Shown here: positions 27,386-34,557 of the stretch, piece by piece
How positions within the stretch are numbered: position 1 is the stretch's first letter
Layout: the number at the start of each line of letters is the position of its first letter
Source of the DNA: Oscillospiraceae bacterium
GTDB lineage: Bacteria > Bacillota > Clostridia > Oscillospirales > Acutalibacteraceae
Direction: 5' to 3'
Assembly: GCA_015065725.1 (NCBI GenBank)
Contig: SVPV01000008.1
Span: 21,375-85,374 of the forward strand
DNA length: 64,000 bases
Notes under the pieces: model-generated
What the model was told of the DNA's origin: nothing
Database searches by the model: none
What the model saw: the letters and a program-made list of their open reading frames with translations, nothing else
Translations under genes and position numbers: made by a program

Positions 27386-29147
27386 GTTCAGCAAAATTTT
27401 TGTGCTGCTAATAGCCGTTATTATGGTTTTATCTGCAGTACCGACAGGTATGCTCACTGCATCTGCAGCAACAGGCAAAACCTATTATGTATCGGTAGAC
27501 GGCAAAGACAAAAGTAAGGGTTTAAGCCCTGATGAGCCTATGTCGCTTTTAAAGGCAAACAGTACTGTTTTAAAAGGCGGCGATAAAATGTTGTTTAAAC
27601 GCGGCGATTTGTTTTACGGAAACTTCATTCCGATTGTTAGAAGTACAACCGATAAAAACCGCGTAGAAATAGATGCTTACGGCGAAGGTCCGTTGCCTAC
27701 CTTAAGTTATGCTAAAATTGTATCTGACGGTTGGGTTGACTGTGGCAACGGTTTTTATAAATTCGACTTCTCAAAAACGGATAAATATGAGGGCGTTAAA
27801 GACAGAAACGGCAACGTAGGCTTCTTTAGGGATAAAGACGGTAAATATTACGGCGGTCTTTATGCAAATGCTGAAGAATGTAAAGAAAAGTACGATTTTT
27901 ATTGCGAAGAAACTACTATATATGTAAAAACCGATAAGGACCCATATAAAGAGCTTGGCACTTTAAAGATGGCAGTTAGCGGTAACGACGGTTCTCTTAT
28001 CCGTGTGGATAAAGGTGTTAATGTTAGCAATATTAAAATGGAATACTGCGGCTATGGTATTACTTGGAACAGCACCGCTAAAGCAGACCGAAGAAAATTC
28101 AGCAAAATCACAGGTTGTGTATTTGATAATTTAGGCGGTACTAATATCCATTTCGGTTATGGTGACGGTCAAGTTATTCGTGGTGGTAACGGTGTTGAGT
28201 GGTTTAATGCGGGCTCTAACACAGAAATCACCAACTGTATTTTTCGTAATATTTTTGACGTTGGTTTTACATGTCAAGGTAGAGACCCAAGTGACTGGAA
28301 AAACAACCTACTTAAAGATAACGTTTTTGCATTTAACACACAGGCAATAGAATTCTGGAGCACCAACACTGCCGGAAATGCTGGTATATTTAATCTTGAC
28401 TTTACAAACAATCTTTGTGTAAACAACGGTGAAAGCTGGGCAATTCCGTGGCGTCCAGGTGCAATAAACACCACCGACCTTCTTATATATAGTTACACAT
28501 CTCCTGTTTGGGACGTTTCTATGGAGGGTAACACCTTCTATCATACCTATGAGGGTAATAACGTAGCATATTACTGTCACGGTAACTCGGTTGAAAAATT
28601 CTTTAAGAGCTTTAAAATAGATAATAACCATCTTTATTTCTTAAACGAAAACTCTAATGTTTTCCAAACCGATGACCAGGGCCCTGAACAATACCGAAAT
28701 CTTACTCCTAACTTTAAGGATTGGCAGGCCATGACAGGTTATGATAAGAACTCAACCTTTATGGCAATTGGTGATAACCTTGATAAATATGCCGAGTTTG
28801 AAAAAATTGCTTACACCTCTGACAATTATCACGAAATAGTTAAGGCTGCAGTAGATGCAGGTCTTAAAGTAAATGCAAAATACGATGAGGAATTAGCTAA
28901 GAAAAATGTAAGTTCTGGAAACAGCAGTGATAGTGACAGTAATTCTAACGCAAGCGAAGAGTTGCCGATTACCATCATTATTATTGCCATAGCAGCAGTT
29001 GTTGTGGTTGTTATAATTGTTGTAATTATTATAATTGTAGTAACAGGCAAAAAGAGCAACAACACGGTTGTAGCGGAGGTTTCGGACAGTAAAGCGGTTA
29101 AAGAGACTTCGGAAACTTCAGAACAAGATAACAACGATGCAGAATAA
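27372..29147 (+). CDS. Membrane-anchored parallel beta-helix protein
   Basis: A 591-residue paralogue with signal peptide (IFVLLIAVIMVLSAVPTGML), TYYVSVDGKDKSKGLSPDEP and GGDKMLFKRGDLFYGNF at the start of the beta-helix. Helix coils include ITNCIFRNIFDVGFTCQG and LDFTNNLCVNNGESW. A Ser/Asn/Asp-rich linker (about 515-535) leads to a transmembrane helix (IIIIAIAAVVVVVIIVVIII) and a longer acidic-polar cytoplasmic tail (about 35 residues, SDSKAVKETSETSEQDNND) than its relatives. ATG 27372 overlaps the end of the preceding gene by 14 bp, so they are translationally coupled. It resembles the product at 23896 more than the one at 25679 in its C-terminal half (NFKDWQAMTGYDKNSTF against NFKEWQEMSGFDKDSTF). 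Function unknown. Confidence 0.83.
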   Translation: MKKIKFSKIFVLLIAVIMVLSAVPTGMLTASAATGKTYYVSVDGKDKSKGLSPDEPMSLLKANSTVLKGGDKMLFKRGDLFYGNFIPIVRSTTDKNRVEIDAYGEGPLPTLSYAKIVSDGWVDCGNGFYKFDFSKTDKYEGVKDRNGNVGFFRDKDGKYYGGLYANAEECKEKYDFYCEETTIYVKTDKDPYKELGTLKMAVSGNDGSLIRVDKGVNVSNIKMEYCGYGITWNSTAKADRRKFSKITGCVFDNLGGTNIHFGYGDGQVIRGGNGVEWFNAGSNTEITNCIFRNIFDVGFTCQGRDPSDWKNNLLKDNVFAFNTQAIEFWSTNTAGNAGIFNLDFTNNLCVNNGESWAIPWRPGAINTTDLLIYSYTSPVWDVSMEGNTFYHTYEGNNVAYYCHGNSVEKFFKSFKIDNNHLYFLNENSNVFQTDDQGPEQYRNLTPNFKDWQAMTGYDKNSTFMAIGDNLDKYAEFEKIAYTSDNYHEIVKAAVDAGLKVNAKYDEELAKKNVSSGNSSDSDSNSNASEELPITIIIIAIAAVVVVVIIVVIIIIVVTGKKSNNTVVAEVSDSKAVKETSETSEQDNNDAE

Positions 29148-29161
29148 TTAAAGTTTTCTAA

Positions 29162-29189
29162 AAATGGGCGGTAGAGATATCGCCCATTT
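29162..29189 (+). terminator. Hairpin before the signal-less beta-helix gene
   Basis: AAATGGGCGGTA pairs with TATCGCCCATTT (one G-T pair) around GAGA. A short TTGTTAAAATTT follows, so it could be a weak intrinsic terminator. The next gene starts 22 bp later and may depend on read-through. Confidence 0.5.
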
Positions 29190-29210
29190 GTTAAAATTTA
29201 GGGTGATATT

Positions 29211-30764
29211 ATGAGTAATTTTAAGGGTGCATACACACTTGACCAAAACAAACAAAAGGTTTATAGAGGTAAAAGCGACAAAGTTTTTGAAATTCCGCAA
29301 AACGCTAAAGGATATAAGGATTATATAGATGCCCTCTACGAAAGCAGCAAGGAGCTTTCGCCCTATGCGGTGGCTTGCGGAGCAGATACCGTTGCAGAGA
29401 AAATGATCAGTGATATAATCAATTCGCCCGATACTATTAAGGCGACAGGAAAAACCTATTATATTTCAAATTCGGGCGACGATAACGCCGATGGTCTCTC
29501 ACCCGAAACTGCTTGGGCTAGTATAGATAAGTTAAGGGCAGAAACAGAAAATTTGAAAGCGGGCGACGCGGTACTTTTTGAACGCGGCGGCGAGTGGCGA
29601 AAAACAGACGAGTGGAAAGGTGTTCAAAAGAATTACAACTGGACCCAGTTGGCTATGTTTGAAGCTAAAAAGGGCGTAAGCTATGGTGCCTACGGTATAG
29701 GACCGAAGCCTATTCTTAACGGCTCCGAACGTAACTATGCCGACCCAAATCTTTGGATTGAGACCGACATTCCGAACGTTTATGTTTGCACCGAAGAATT
29801 TTGGAATACAAGCGTGGTGCTTTTAGACGATACAAAAGAAATCGGCAATTATCACGAAAAGGTATCGCTAAAAGAGGTGTACGGTCTTCGCGGATTTGAG
29901 GACCTTACCGATTTTAACGGCGACACAAATCATTACCTTGATGTCGATGAGCATAAGCTTTATATGTACTCCCTAAAAGGAAATCCTGGCGAACGTTTTA
30001 AAAGCATTGAAATTGCGGGAAGAATTAAACTAATAGCAAACGCAAATGCCGCACTTATTGAGAATTTCCATATAAAAATTGCAGGATACGGAATTACAAG
30101 CGGCACAAGTATGAATGTTAAAAACTGTATTTTCTCATATATAGGCGGTTGCCAAGGTTCTCCCGAAAAAACCCAAACGGTACATTGCGGTAATGCAATA
30201 GAAATTTACGGTGACTGCGACGGCTTTTATGTAGAAAGCTGCTGGATGTACCAAATGTGCGATACGGGCGTTAGCCATCAGATTTGGTTATCGGAAGGCG
30301 AATGCCATCAAAAAAACATTGCCTTTAAGGGCAATGTTATTGAACACTACACTTGGGGTATTGAGTTTAACTGTCCGCCCTCTAAAGACGGTAGCGAGCG
30401 TATTGCGGAAAATTATGACCATTCGTACAATGTGTTCCGAGCAGGAGGAGAGAGTTGGATTAGCGATTGGTTAGGTAGAGATTTCTCAACCCCTTATAAC
30501 TGCTTTGGCACTGCAAAAACCGTAAACGGACTGTGCGAGAAAAATATATTCAGACAGAATAAGCATTATATCTACAAGGTTCGTCTTGAGGGTGATAAAG
30601 CAATTAAGTTTAAGGACAACATAAACATTCAGTTTGAAGACCAGAAGCTTGGTTGTTTCTATGATGATAATAATGAATATCCTTACGACGAAAATGTTGA
30701 CGATGTAATAAGCAAGCACAACGAATGCGAAGGTCAGGTATATATTTATTTGGAAAAATATTAA
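29211..30764 (+). CDS. Parallel beta-helix protein without signal peptide
   Basis: A 517-residue relative of the four preceding proteins but with no signal peptide and no membrane anchor, so it is predicted to stay in the cytoplasm. About 80 residues of polar, helical sequence (SKELSPYAVACGADTVAEKM) precede TYYISNSGDDNADGLSPETA and AGDAVLFERGGEWRKTDEW, the beta-helix opening. Helix coils include VKNCIFSYIGGCQG, FYVESCWMYQMCDTGVSHQI and IAFKGNVIEHYTWGIEFNCP. If the family cuts or isomerises glycans, this member could act on imported oligosaccharides. That is inference; no catalytic residues are assigned. It is the last gene of the locus and is followed by a terminator hairpin. Confidence 0.8.
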   Translation: MSNFKGAYTLDQNKQKVYRGKSDKVFEIPQNAKGYKDYIDALYESSKELSPYAVACGADTVAEKMISDIINSPDTIKATGKTYYISNSGDDNADGLSPETAWASIDKLRAETENLKAGDAVLFERGGEWRKTDEWKGVQKNYNWTQLAMFEAKKGVSYGAYGIGPKPILNGSERNYADPNLWIETDIPNVYVCTEEFWNTSVVLLDDTKEIGNYHEKVSLKEVYGLRGFEDLTDFNGDTNHYLDVDEHKLYMYSLKGNPGERFKSIEIAGRIKLIANANAALIENFHIKIAGYGITSGTSMNVKNCIFSYIGGCQGSPEKTQTVHCGNAIEIYGDCDGFYVESCWMYQMCDTGVSHQIWLSEGECHQKNIAFKGNVIEHYTWGIEFNCPPSKDGSERIAENYDHSYNVFRAGGESWISDWLGRDFSTPYNCFGTAKTVNGLCEKNIFRQNKHYIYKVRLEGDKAIKFKDNINIQFEDQKLGCFYDDNNEYPYDENVDDVISKHNECEGQVYIYLEKY

Positions 30765-30767
30765 TGC

Positions 30768-30790
30768 GAGTGTCGACATAGTCGCCACTC
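30768..30790 (+). terminator. Terminator of the surface/transport locus
   Basis: GAGTGTCGAC pairs with GTCGCCACTC (one mismatch) around ATA, followed by TTTT. It starts 3 bp after the last stop codon of the locus. Confidence 0.65.
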
Positions 30791-30967
30791 TTTTGGACGG
30801 GGATGCCGTTCGCTTGAAAATCAAAGCTTTTCAGACTGCACTCTATCCCCGCCAATACCACCCCTGCGTTCTTAAAAACTCGCTTATACAGCGAGTTTTC
30901 GCTAAATAGGTGTTTTTTCGCTGCACATGTCACCGAAAAAACAATAAATAATGTTTATCTATAAACT
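30791..30967. other. Structured intergenic stretch without a gene
   Basis: No convincing coding frame. It contains GGACGGGGATGCCGTTCGC and, about 40 bp later, TATCCCCGCC, which could pair through GGGGAT/ATCCCC-type matches, and an AAAACTCGCT/AGCGAGTTTT hairpin (about 30876-30901). The GGACGGGGATGCCG stretch resembles the palindromic repeat at 40570. A dispersed repeat remnant is more likely than a functional RNA. Confidence 0.35.
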
Positions 30968-30999
30968 AAGGCGAAGATACATTTGTGTATCTTCGCCTT
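30968..30999. terminator. Bidirectional terminator hairpin
   Basis: AAGGCGAAGATACA pairs perfectly with TGTATCTTCGCCTT around TTTG, with T-runs in both directions. It separates the plus-strand surface locus from the convergent MgtC-like gene. Confidence 0.8.
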
Positions 31000-31028
31000 T
31001 AAAATTAGTTTTATAATGTTTTGTCAGC

Positions 31029-31706
31029 CTATGCGTTACATTCCTCGACTACAAAAGCGACGCCATTGATTTTTTCAATCTCTAAAACTTTCTCCTCGGG
31101 TATAGCAAAGGTTTTTACAAGAAGTAAAACGCCCAAATGCTCGGCACAATTGCTCTTTGGCGAGGTAACGTTTACGGTTACATCATAGTTTAAAAGAGCT
31201 CGAATTTCGCGAACAATAGAACCTGTATCAGAAGTGTTTGAAATTTCAAGATACAAATTGGTTACGCTTTTTTTCTTTTCCTCAATATGACCAAGCACGG
31301 TGAATACCGCAACACAAAGTACTGCGGATATGATTGCACCCGCATAAAACCCGTAGCCGACCGCTATACCAATTGTGGCAGTGGCCCAAAGACCTGCGGC
31401 TGTAGTAAGACCGGTAATAAGGGTGCGGTTGCGAACAAGTATCATACCAACGCCTAAAAAACCTATGCCCGATACTACCTGTGCCGAAATACGAAACGGG
31501 TCGCCACCGCCTAAAGCTTCAGCACCAAAAACTCCTGTAAGTGCGGTCATAGCCGAACCCACACAAACAAGAATGTGGGTACGTAGCCCCGCAGCACGAC
31601 CGTGACGTCCGCGTTCAAAGCCGATAAGTCCGCCCAAAATCATAGCCATTAAAATTCTAATCAAAACGGGTAAAGTGAATTGTGATAAAAAATCAGAAGT
31701 AACCAT
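31029..31706 (-). CDS. MgtC/SapB family membrane protein
   Basis: A 225-residue protein starting at ATG 31706, with GAGGTGG 8 bp upstream. The N-terminal half has four to five membrane helices with the family signature LGGLIGFERGRHGRAAGLRT, then GADPFR-like GGDPFRISAQVVSGIGFLG and TTAAGLWATATIGIAVG. Residues about 145-225 form a soluble ACT-like domain (TNLYLEISNTSDTGSIVREI). MgtC-type proteins are linked to growth in low magnesium and to ATPase or envelope control; this shorter clostridial form is mostly uncharacterised. It is a single gene with its own promoter (31799-31827) and a 90-nt leader. Family assignment is firm, role is not. Confidence 0.92.
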   Translation of the reverse strand: MVTSDFLSQFTLPVLIRILMAMILGGLIGFERGRHGRAAGLRTHILVCVGSAMTALTGVFGAEALGGGDPFRISAQVVSGIGFLGVGMILVRNRTLITGLTTAAGLWATATIGIAVGYGFYAGAIISAVLCVAVFTVLGHIEEKKKSVTNLYLEISNTSDTGSIVREIRALLNYDVTVNVTSPKSNCAEHLGVLLLVKTFAIPEEKVLEIEKINGVAFVVEECNA

Positions 31707-31798
31707 AAAAAACCCACCTCTATAAAAAATATGCAATAGCTCTAAAAAATAATGCCAATTTATTAAAGCTAAAGCCTATAAAATATTTTATAAAGAGT

Positions 31799-31827
31799 AT
31801 ATTACCACAAACACCAATAAAAGTCAA
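31799..31827 (-). promoter_or_regulatory. Sigma-A promoter for the MgtC-like gene
   Basis: Minus-strand TTGACT (31822-31827), 17-bp spacer, TAATAT (31799-31804). About 90 bp separate it from the start codon; the leader contains AT-rich inverted repeats but no riboswitch I can recognise. Confidence 0.7.
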
Positions 31828-31870
31828 GTTGACAAAATAGTATGTATTTCCCAAAAACAAATCGTTGCGG

Positions 31871-31899
31871 TTGACAAATTAAATTTTGTGTGATAAAGT
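31871..31899 (+). promoter_or_regulatory. Sigma-A promoter for the SGNH hydrolase gene
   Basis: TTGACA (31871-31876), 17-bp spacer, TAAAGT (31894-31899), 30 bp upstream of the ATG at 31930. Confidence 0.6.
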
Positions 31900-31929
31900 T
31901 AAAAGGCGTTGTTATATGGAGGTTTTATT

Positions 31930-32571
31930 ATGAAAAGAATCGTATTTTGGGGAGACTCAATAACAGACTGTTGTAGGGAAAGGGAAAATTTATATTCTTT
32001 AGGTCAAGGCTATGCTTATCTTGTTAGTGCGGCTTTGGGAAAAGAAAATCCTAACGACTATGAATTTATAAACAAAGGTATTAGCGGAAATAGAATAGTT
32101 GACCTATACGCCAGAATGAAGATAGATTTTATTAACCTAAAACCCGACTATGCAAGTATTTTTATAGGTGTTAACGATACTTGGCACGAAGTAAATGATG
32201 ATAACGGCGTTGATACTGAAAAGTTTGAAAAGATATATACTATGATGTTAGAAGAAATATTTGAAGCTCTGCCTAATTTAAAGCTTTTCTTAATAACTCC
32301 TTATGTGCTTGATGGTGCGGCTACACAAAACAGCGAGGACAAGCCGAACAGAGATGTGCTTTTCAAAACCGACGTTGCCGAAAAGGCAGAGGCAGTAAAA
32401 CGAATTGCAAAGAAATTTAACCTGCCCGTTATAGAAACACAGCCTGTTTTTAATGCTGCGGCTAAAACTGCACCAAACGAATATTGGGCATTCGATGGGG
32501 TGCATCCAACACCCTATGGTCATGAAATTCTTAAAGAATTATGGCTTGAAACCTTCCAAAAAATCAAATAA
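31930..32571 (+). CDS. SGNH/GDSL hydrolase
   Basis: A 213-residue cytoplasmic esterase/lipase-type hydrolase with no signal peptide. ATG 31930 follows GGAGGT at 31919-31924. SGNH blocks are visible: block I GDSITD (nucleophile Ser10), block II NKGISGNR (Gly), block III IGVNDTW (Asn), block V DGVHPTPYGH (Asp and His near the C-terminus). Members of this fold deacetylate or de-esterify carbohydrates and lipids. A role in removing acetyl groups from sugars imported by the nearby locus is possible, but it has its own promoter and terminator, so linkage is weak. Confidence 0.9.
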   Translation: MKRIVFWGDSITDCCRERENLYSLGQGYAYLVSAALGKENPNDYEFINKGISGNRIVDLYARMKIDFINLKPDYASIFIGVNDTWHEVNDDNGVDTEKFEKIYTMMLEEIFEALPNLKLFLITPYVLDGAATQNSEDKPNRDVLFKTDVAEKAEAVKRIAKKFNLPVIETQPVFNAAAKTAPNEYWAFDGVHPTPYGHEILKELWLETFQKIK

Positions 32572-32580
32572 ACTATTAAA

Positions 32581-32615
32581 AAAGACTGTTTCTTTGTTTT
32601 AAAGAAACAGTCTTT
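32581..32615. terminator. Bidirectional terminator
   Basis: A perfect 15-bp stem (AAAGACTGTTTCTTT) with loop GTTTT, flanked by A- and T-rich tracts. It serves both the SGNH hydrolase and the convergent aldolase gene. Confidence 0.85.
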
Positions 32616-32632
32616 ATATTTTAGTTTAACAA

Positions 32633-33577
32633 TTATTTATTAAAGTATTTTTTAGCCTCGGCAATTACTATTTGGGTGATTCTGTCAATCTCCTGAGGAC
32701 TTATAGAGGTATTGCCTAAATCAGCCTTGCCGTTACTGCCGAACAATTCCATCTTCTTAGCACTCTCTTGCTTGATGGCTTCAACTGCGGCAGGAATAAG
32801 GTCAATAATACCCTTATTCATATCGGTAAATTTGCTGAATTCTGCCTTAACAGCGGCAACGTTGATGTCTGTAAATATGTTAACCTTGCTAATACCCTCT
32901 TTAATAGCCTGCTTAAAGTCGTTGTCGGTAAGGCCTGAACCGCCGTGAAGAACGAGCGGAACGTCAACCGTCTTTGCGATGGTGCGAATTCTCTCAAAGT
33001 CAAGCTTAGGTGGAAGCTTGTAAGCACCGTGTGCATTACCTACCGCGATTGCAAGAGCATCTACGCCTGTTTTATCTACAAAGTCGCGAGCAAGCGTGGG
33101 GTCTGTAAAGAATTTGGACGGGTCTGCAAGATGTGAGCTACCCTCGGCAGAGCCTTCGTTGTCACCAACGTGACCAAGCTCACCCTCAATAGTAGCACCG
33201 TAAGAGTGTGCTAAATCTGCCATTTCTTTAACCTTGCGAACATTTTCTTCATAAGAATCGGTAGAGCAGTCATACATAACCGAGCTAAAGCCAAGCTTTA
33301 ATGCCTTAACGCAGGTTTCATAATTAAGACCGTGGTCAAGGTGTACAACTACAGGTACAGAAGCCTTTTTAGCCATAGGAATAAGGTAGTAAGAAACCTC
33401 CTCCAAAGGACCATAGGGCAACAATACCTCAGCAGTACCCATAATAACGGGTGAACGTGTAGATTCTGCTGCGGCAATAATACCACGTGCCAATTCGAGA
33501 TTTACTGCATTAAAAAGACCAACAGCATATTTGTTCTTTTTAGCAGGAAGCAGCACTTCATTCATATTAACTAACAT
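32633..33577 (-). CDS. fba: Class II fructose-bisphosphate aldolase family protein
   Basis: A 314-residue zinc-dependent aldolase starting at ATG 33577 behind AAGGAGG. Motifs: VVVHLDHGLNYETC (zinc His), EGELGHVGDNEGS, GNAHGAYK (zinc His), LVLHGGSGL (zinc His and phosphate site) and VNIFTDIN. It cleaves fructose-1,6-bisphosphate, or a related ketose bisphosphate such as tagatose bisphosphate, to DHAP and an aldehyde. Length fits the GatY/KbaY/Fba group; the exact substrate cannot be decided. It is a single gene with its own promoter at 33621-33648. Confidence 0.9.
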   Translation of the reverse strand: MLVNMNEVLLPAKKNKYAVGLFNAVNLELARGIIAAAESTRSPVIMGTAEVLLPYGPLEEVSYYLIPMAKKASVPVVVHLDHGLNYETCVKALKLGFSSVMYDCSTDSYEENVRKVKEMADLAHSYGATIEGELGHVGDNEGSAEGSSHLADPSKFFTDPTLARDFVDKTGVDALAIAVGNAHGAYKLPPKLDFERIRTIAKTVDVPLVLHGGSGLTDNDFKQAIKEGISKVNIFTDINVAAVKAEFSKFTDMNKGIIDLIPAAVEAIKQESAKKMELFGSNGKADLGNTSISPQEIDRITQIVIAEAKKYFNK

Positions 33578-33620
33578 TGCTTTTCCTCCTTGGTAAAACA
33601 ACTTTATATATTACAAACCA

Positions 33621-33648
33621 ATTATACAATAATTTGTCAAAAAGTCAA
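33621..33648 (-). promoter_or_regulatory. Sigma-A promoter for the aldolase gene
   Basis: Minus-strand TTGACT (33643-33648), 16-bp spacer, TATAAT (33621-33626), about 43 bp before the start codon. Confidence 0.7.
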
Positions 33649-33707
33649 TAACAAACGAACAGTTTTAATTTTTAAAATATTAACGGTGCCAGAAAAAACA
33701 AATTAAC

Positions 33708-33736
33708 TTGTACATGTAGTTATAAAGTGGTATAAT
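33708..33736 (+). promoter_or_regulatory. Sigma-A promoter for the YmdB-like gene
   Basis: TTGTAC (33708-33713), 17-bp spacer, TATAAT (33731-33736), 32 bp upstream of ATG 33769. Confidence 0.65.
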
Positions 33737-33768
33737 ATTTTAGAAGTAATTTTGTTTTGGGGGTAATT

Positions 33769-34557
33769 ATGCGTACCTTAGCTGTAGGTGATGTTTGTGG
33801 CTCTATCGGTGTAAAAATGTTAGCACGCGTATTGCCGCGTATTCGCCGTGAGAAAAATATAGATTTTGTAATAGTAAACGGTGAAAATTCTGCCGACGGC
33901 AACGGCATTACACAGGAGAGTGCAGAGGCGTTATTTTTAGCGGGTGCCGATGTTATAACGGGCGGCAATCATTCCTTTAGGCGTAAAGAGGTCTATTCTA
34001 TGCTAGAAAGCCATCCGTTTTTGCTCTGCCCGAACAATATTCCGTCAGAGTACGGTAAGGGTTACTGCCTTTTTGATATGGGGCGTACCGTTTTAGCGGT
34101 TATAAATCTTTCGGGTAAAATATATCTCGATTTACTAAAGGCCGAAAATCCTTTTTATGCTGCCGACAGCTTGGTTGAGCGTGCAAAAAGTGAGGGTGCT
34201 ACACATATTTTTGTGGATTTTCACGCTGAAGCCACAAGTGAAAAGCGTGCATTAGGGCTTTATCTTGACGGCAAAATTACTGCTTTTTTTGGCACACACA
34301 CCCACGTGCAGACTGCCGATTTACAGATTTTAGAAAAGGGTACGGGCTACATTACCGACCTTGGTATGACAGGACCTATAAATTCTGTTTTGGGTGTTGA
34401 AAGTTCTATAATAATTAATCGCCTAAAGGACGGCGATGCTACAAAATTTACATTAGCCGAGGGCAAGTGTATGCTTTGCGGCTGTATTTTTGAATCTGAT
34501 TCGTCGGGCAGAACTGTCGGCACAGAGCTAGTATGTATTAAGGAGGGCGAAGCTTGA
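33769..34557 (+). CDS. YmdB-like calcineurin-type metallophosphoesterase
   Basis: A 262-residue cytoplasmic phosphoesterase (TIGR00282/YmdB family). ATG 33769 is chosen behind GGGGGT. Metal-binding motifs are GDVCG (residues 6-10), VNGENSADGNGI, GGNHSF, VDFHAEATSEK and GTHTHVQTAD; DLGMTGP is a family signature. In Bacillus subtilis YmdB hydrolyses 2',3'-cyclic nucleotides and affects biofilm and sporulation gene expression; the same here is inference. The next gene, a binding lipoprotein, begins inside its stop region (TTGA overlap), so they form an operon. Confidence 0.9.
   Translation: MRTLAVGDVCGSIGVKMLARVLPRIRREKNIDFVIVNGENSADGNGITQESAEALFLAGADVITGGNHSFRRKEVYSMLESHPFLLCPNNIPSEYGKGYCLFDMGRTVLAVINLSGKIYLDLLKAENPFYAADSLVERAKSEGATHIFVDFHAEATSEKRALGLYLDGKITAFFGTHTHVQTADLQILEKGTGYITDLGMTGPINSVLGVESSIIINRLKDGDATKFTLAEGKCMLCGCIFESDSSGRTVGTELVCIKEGEA

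Noticed and set aside
31707..31798. Magnesium riboswitch in the MgtC leader
   Set aside because: The 90-nt leader is AT-rich with only simple inverted repeats; I cannot recognise an M-box or other known core.
31829..31860. Second plus-strand promoter beginning with TTGACA at 31829
   Set aside because: No acceptable -10 box lies 16-18 bp downstream; the motif at 31871 is better placed.
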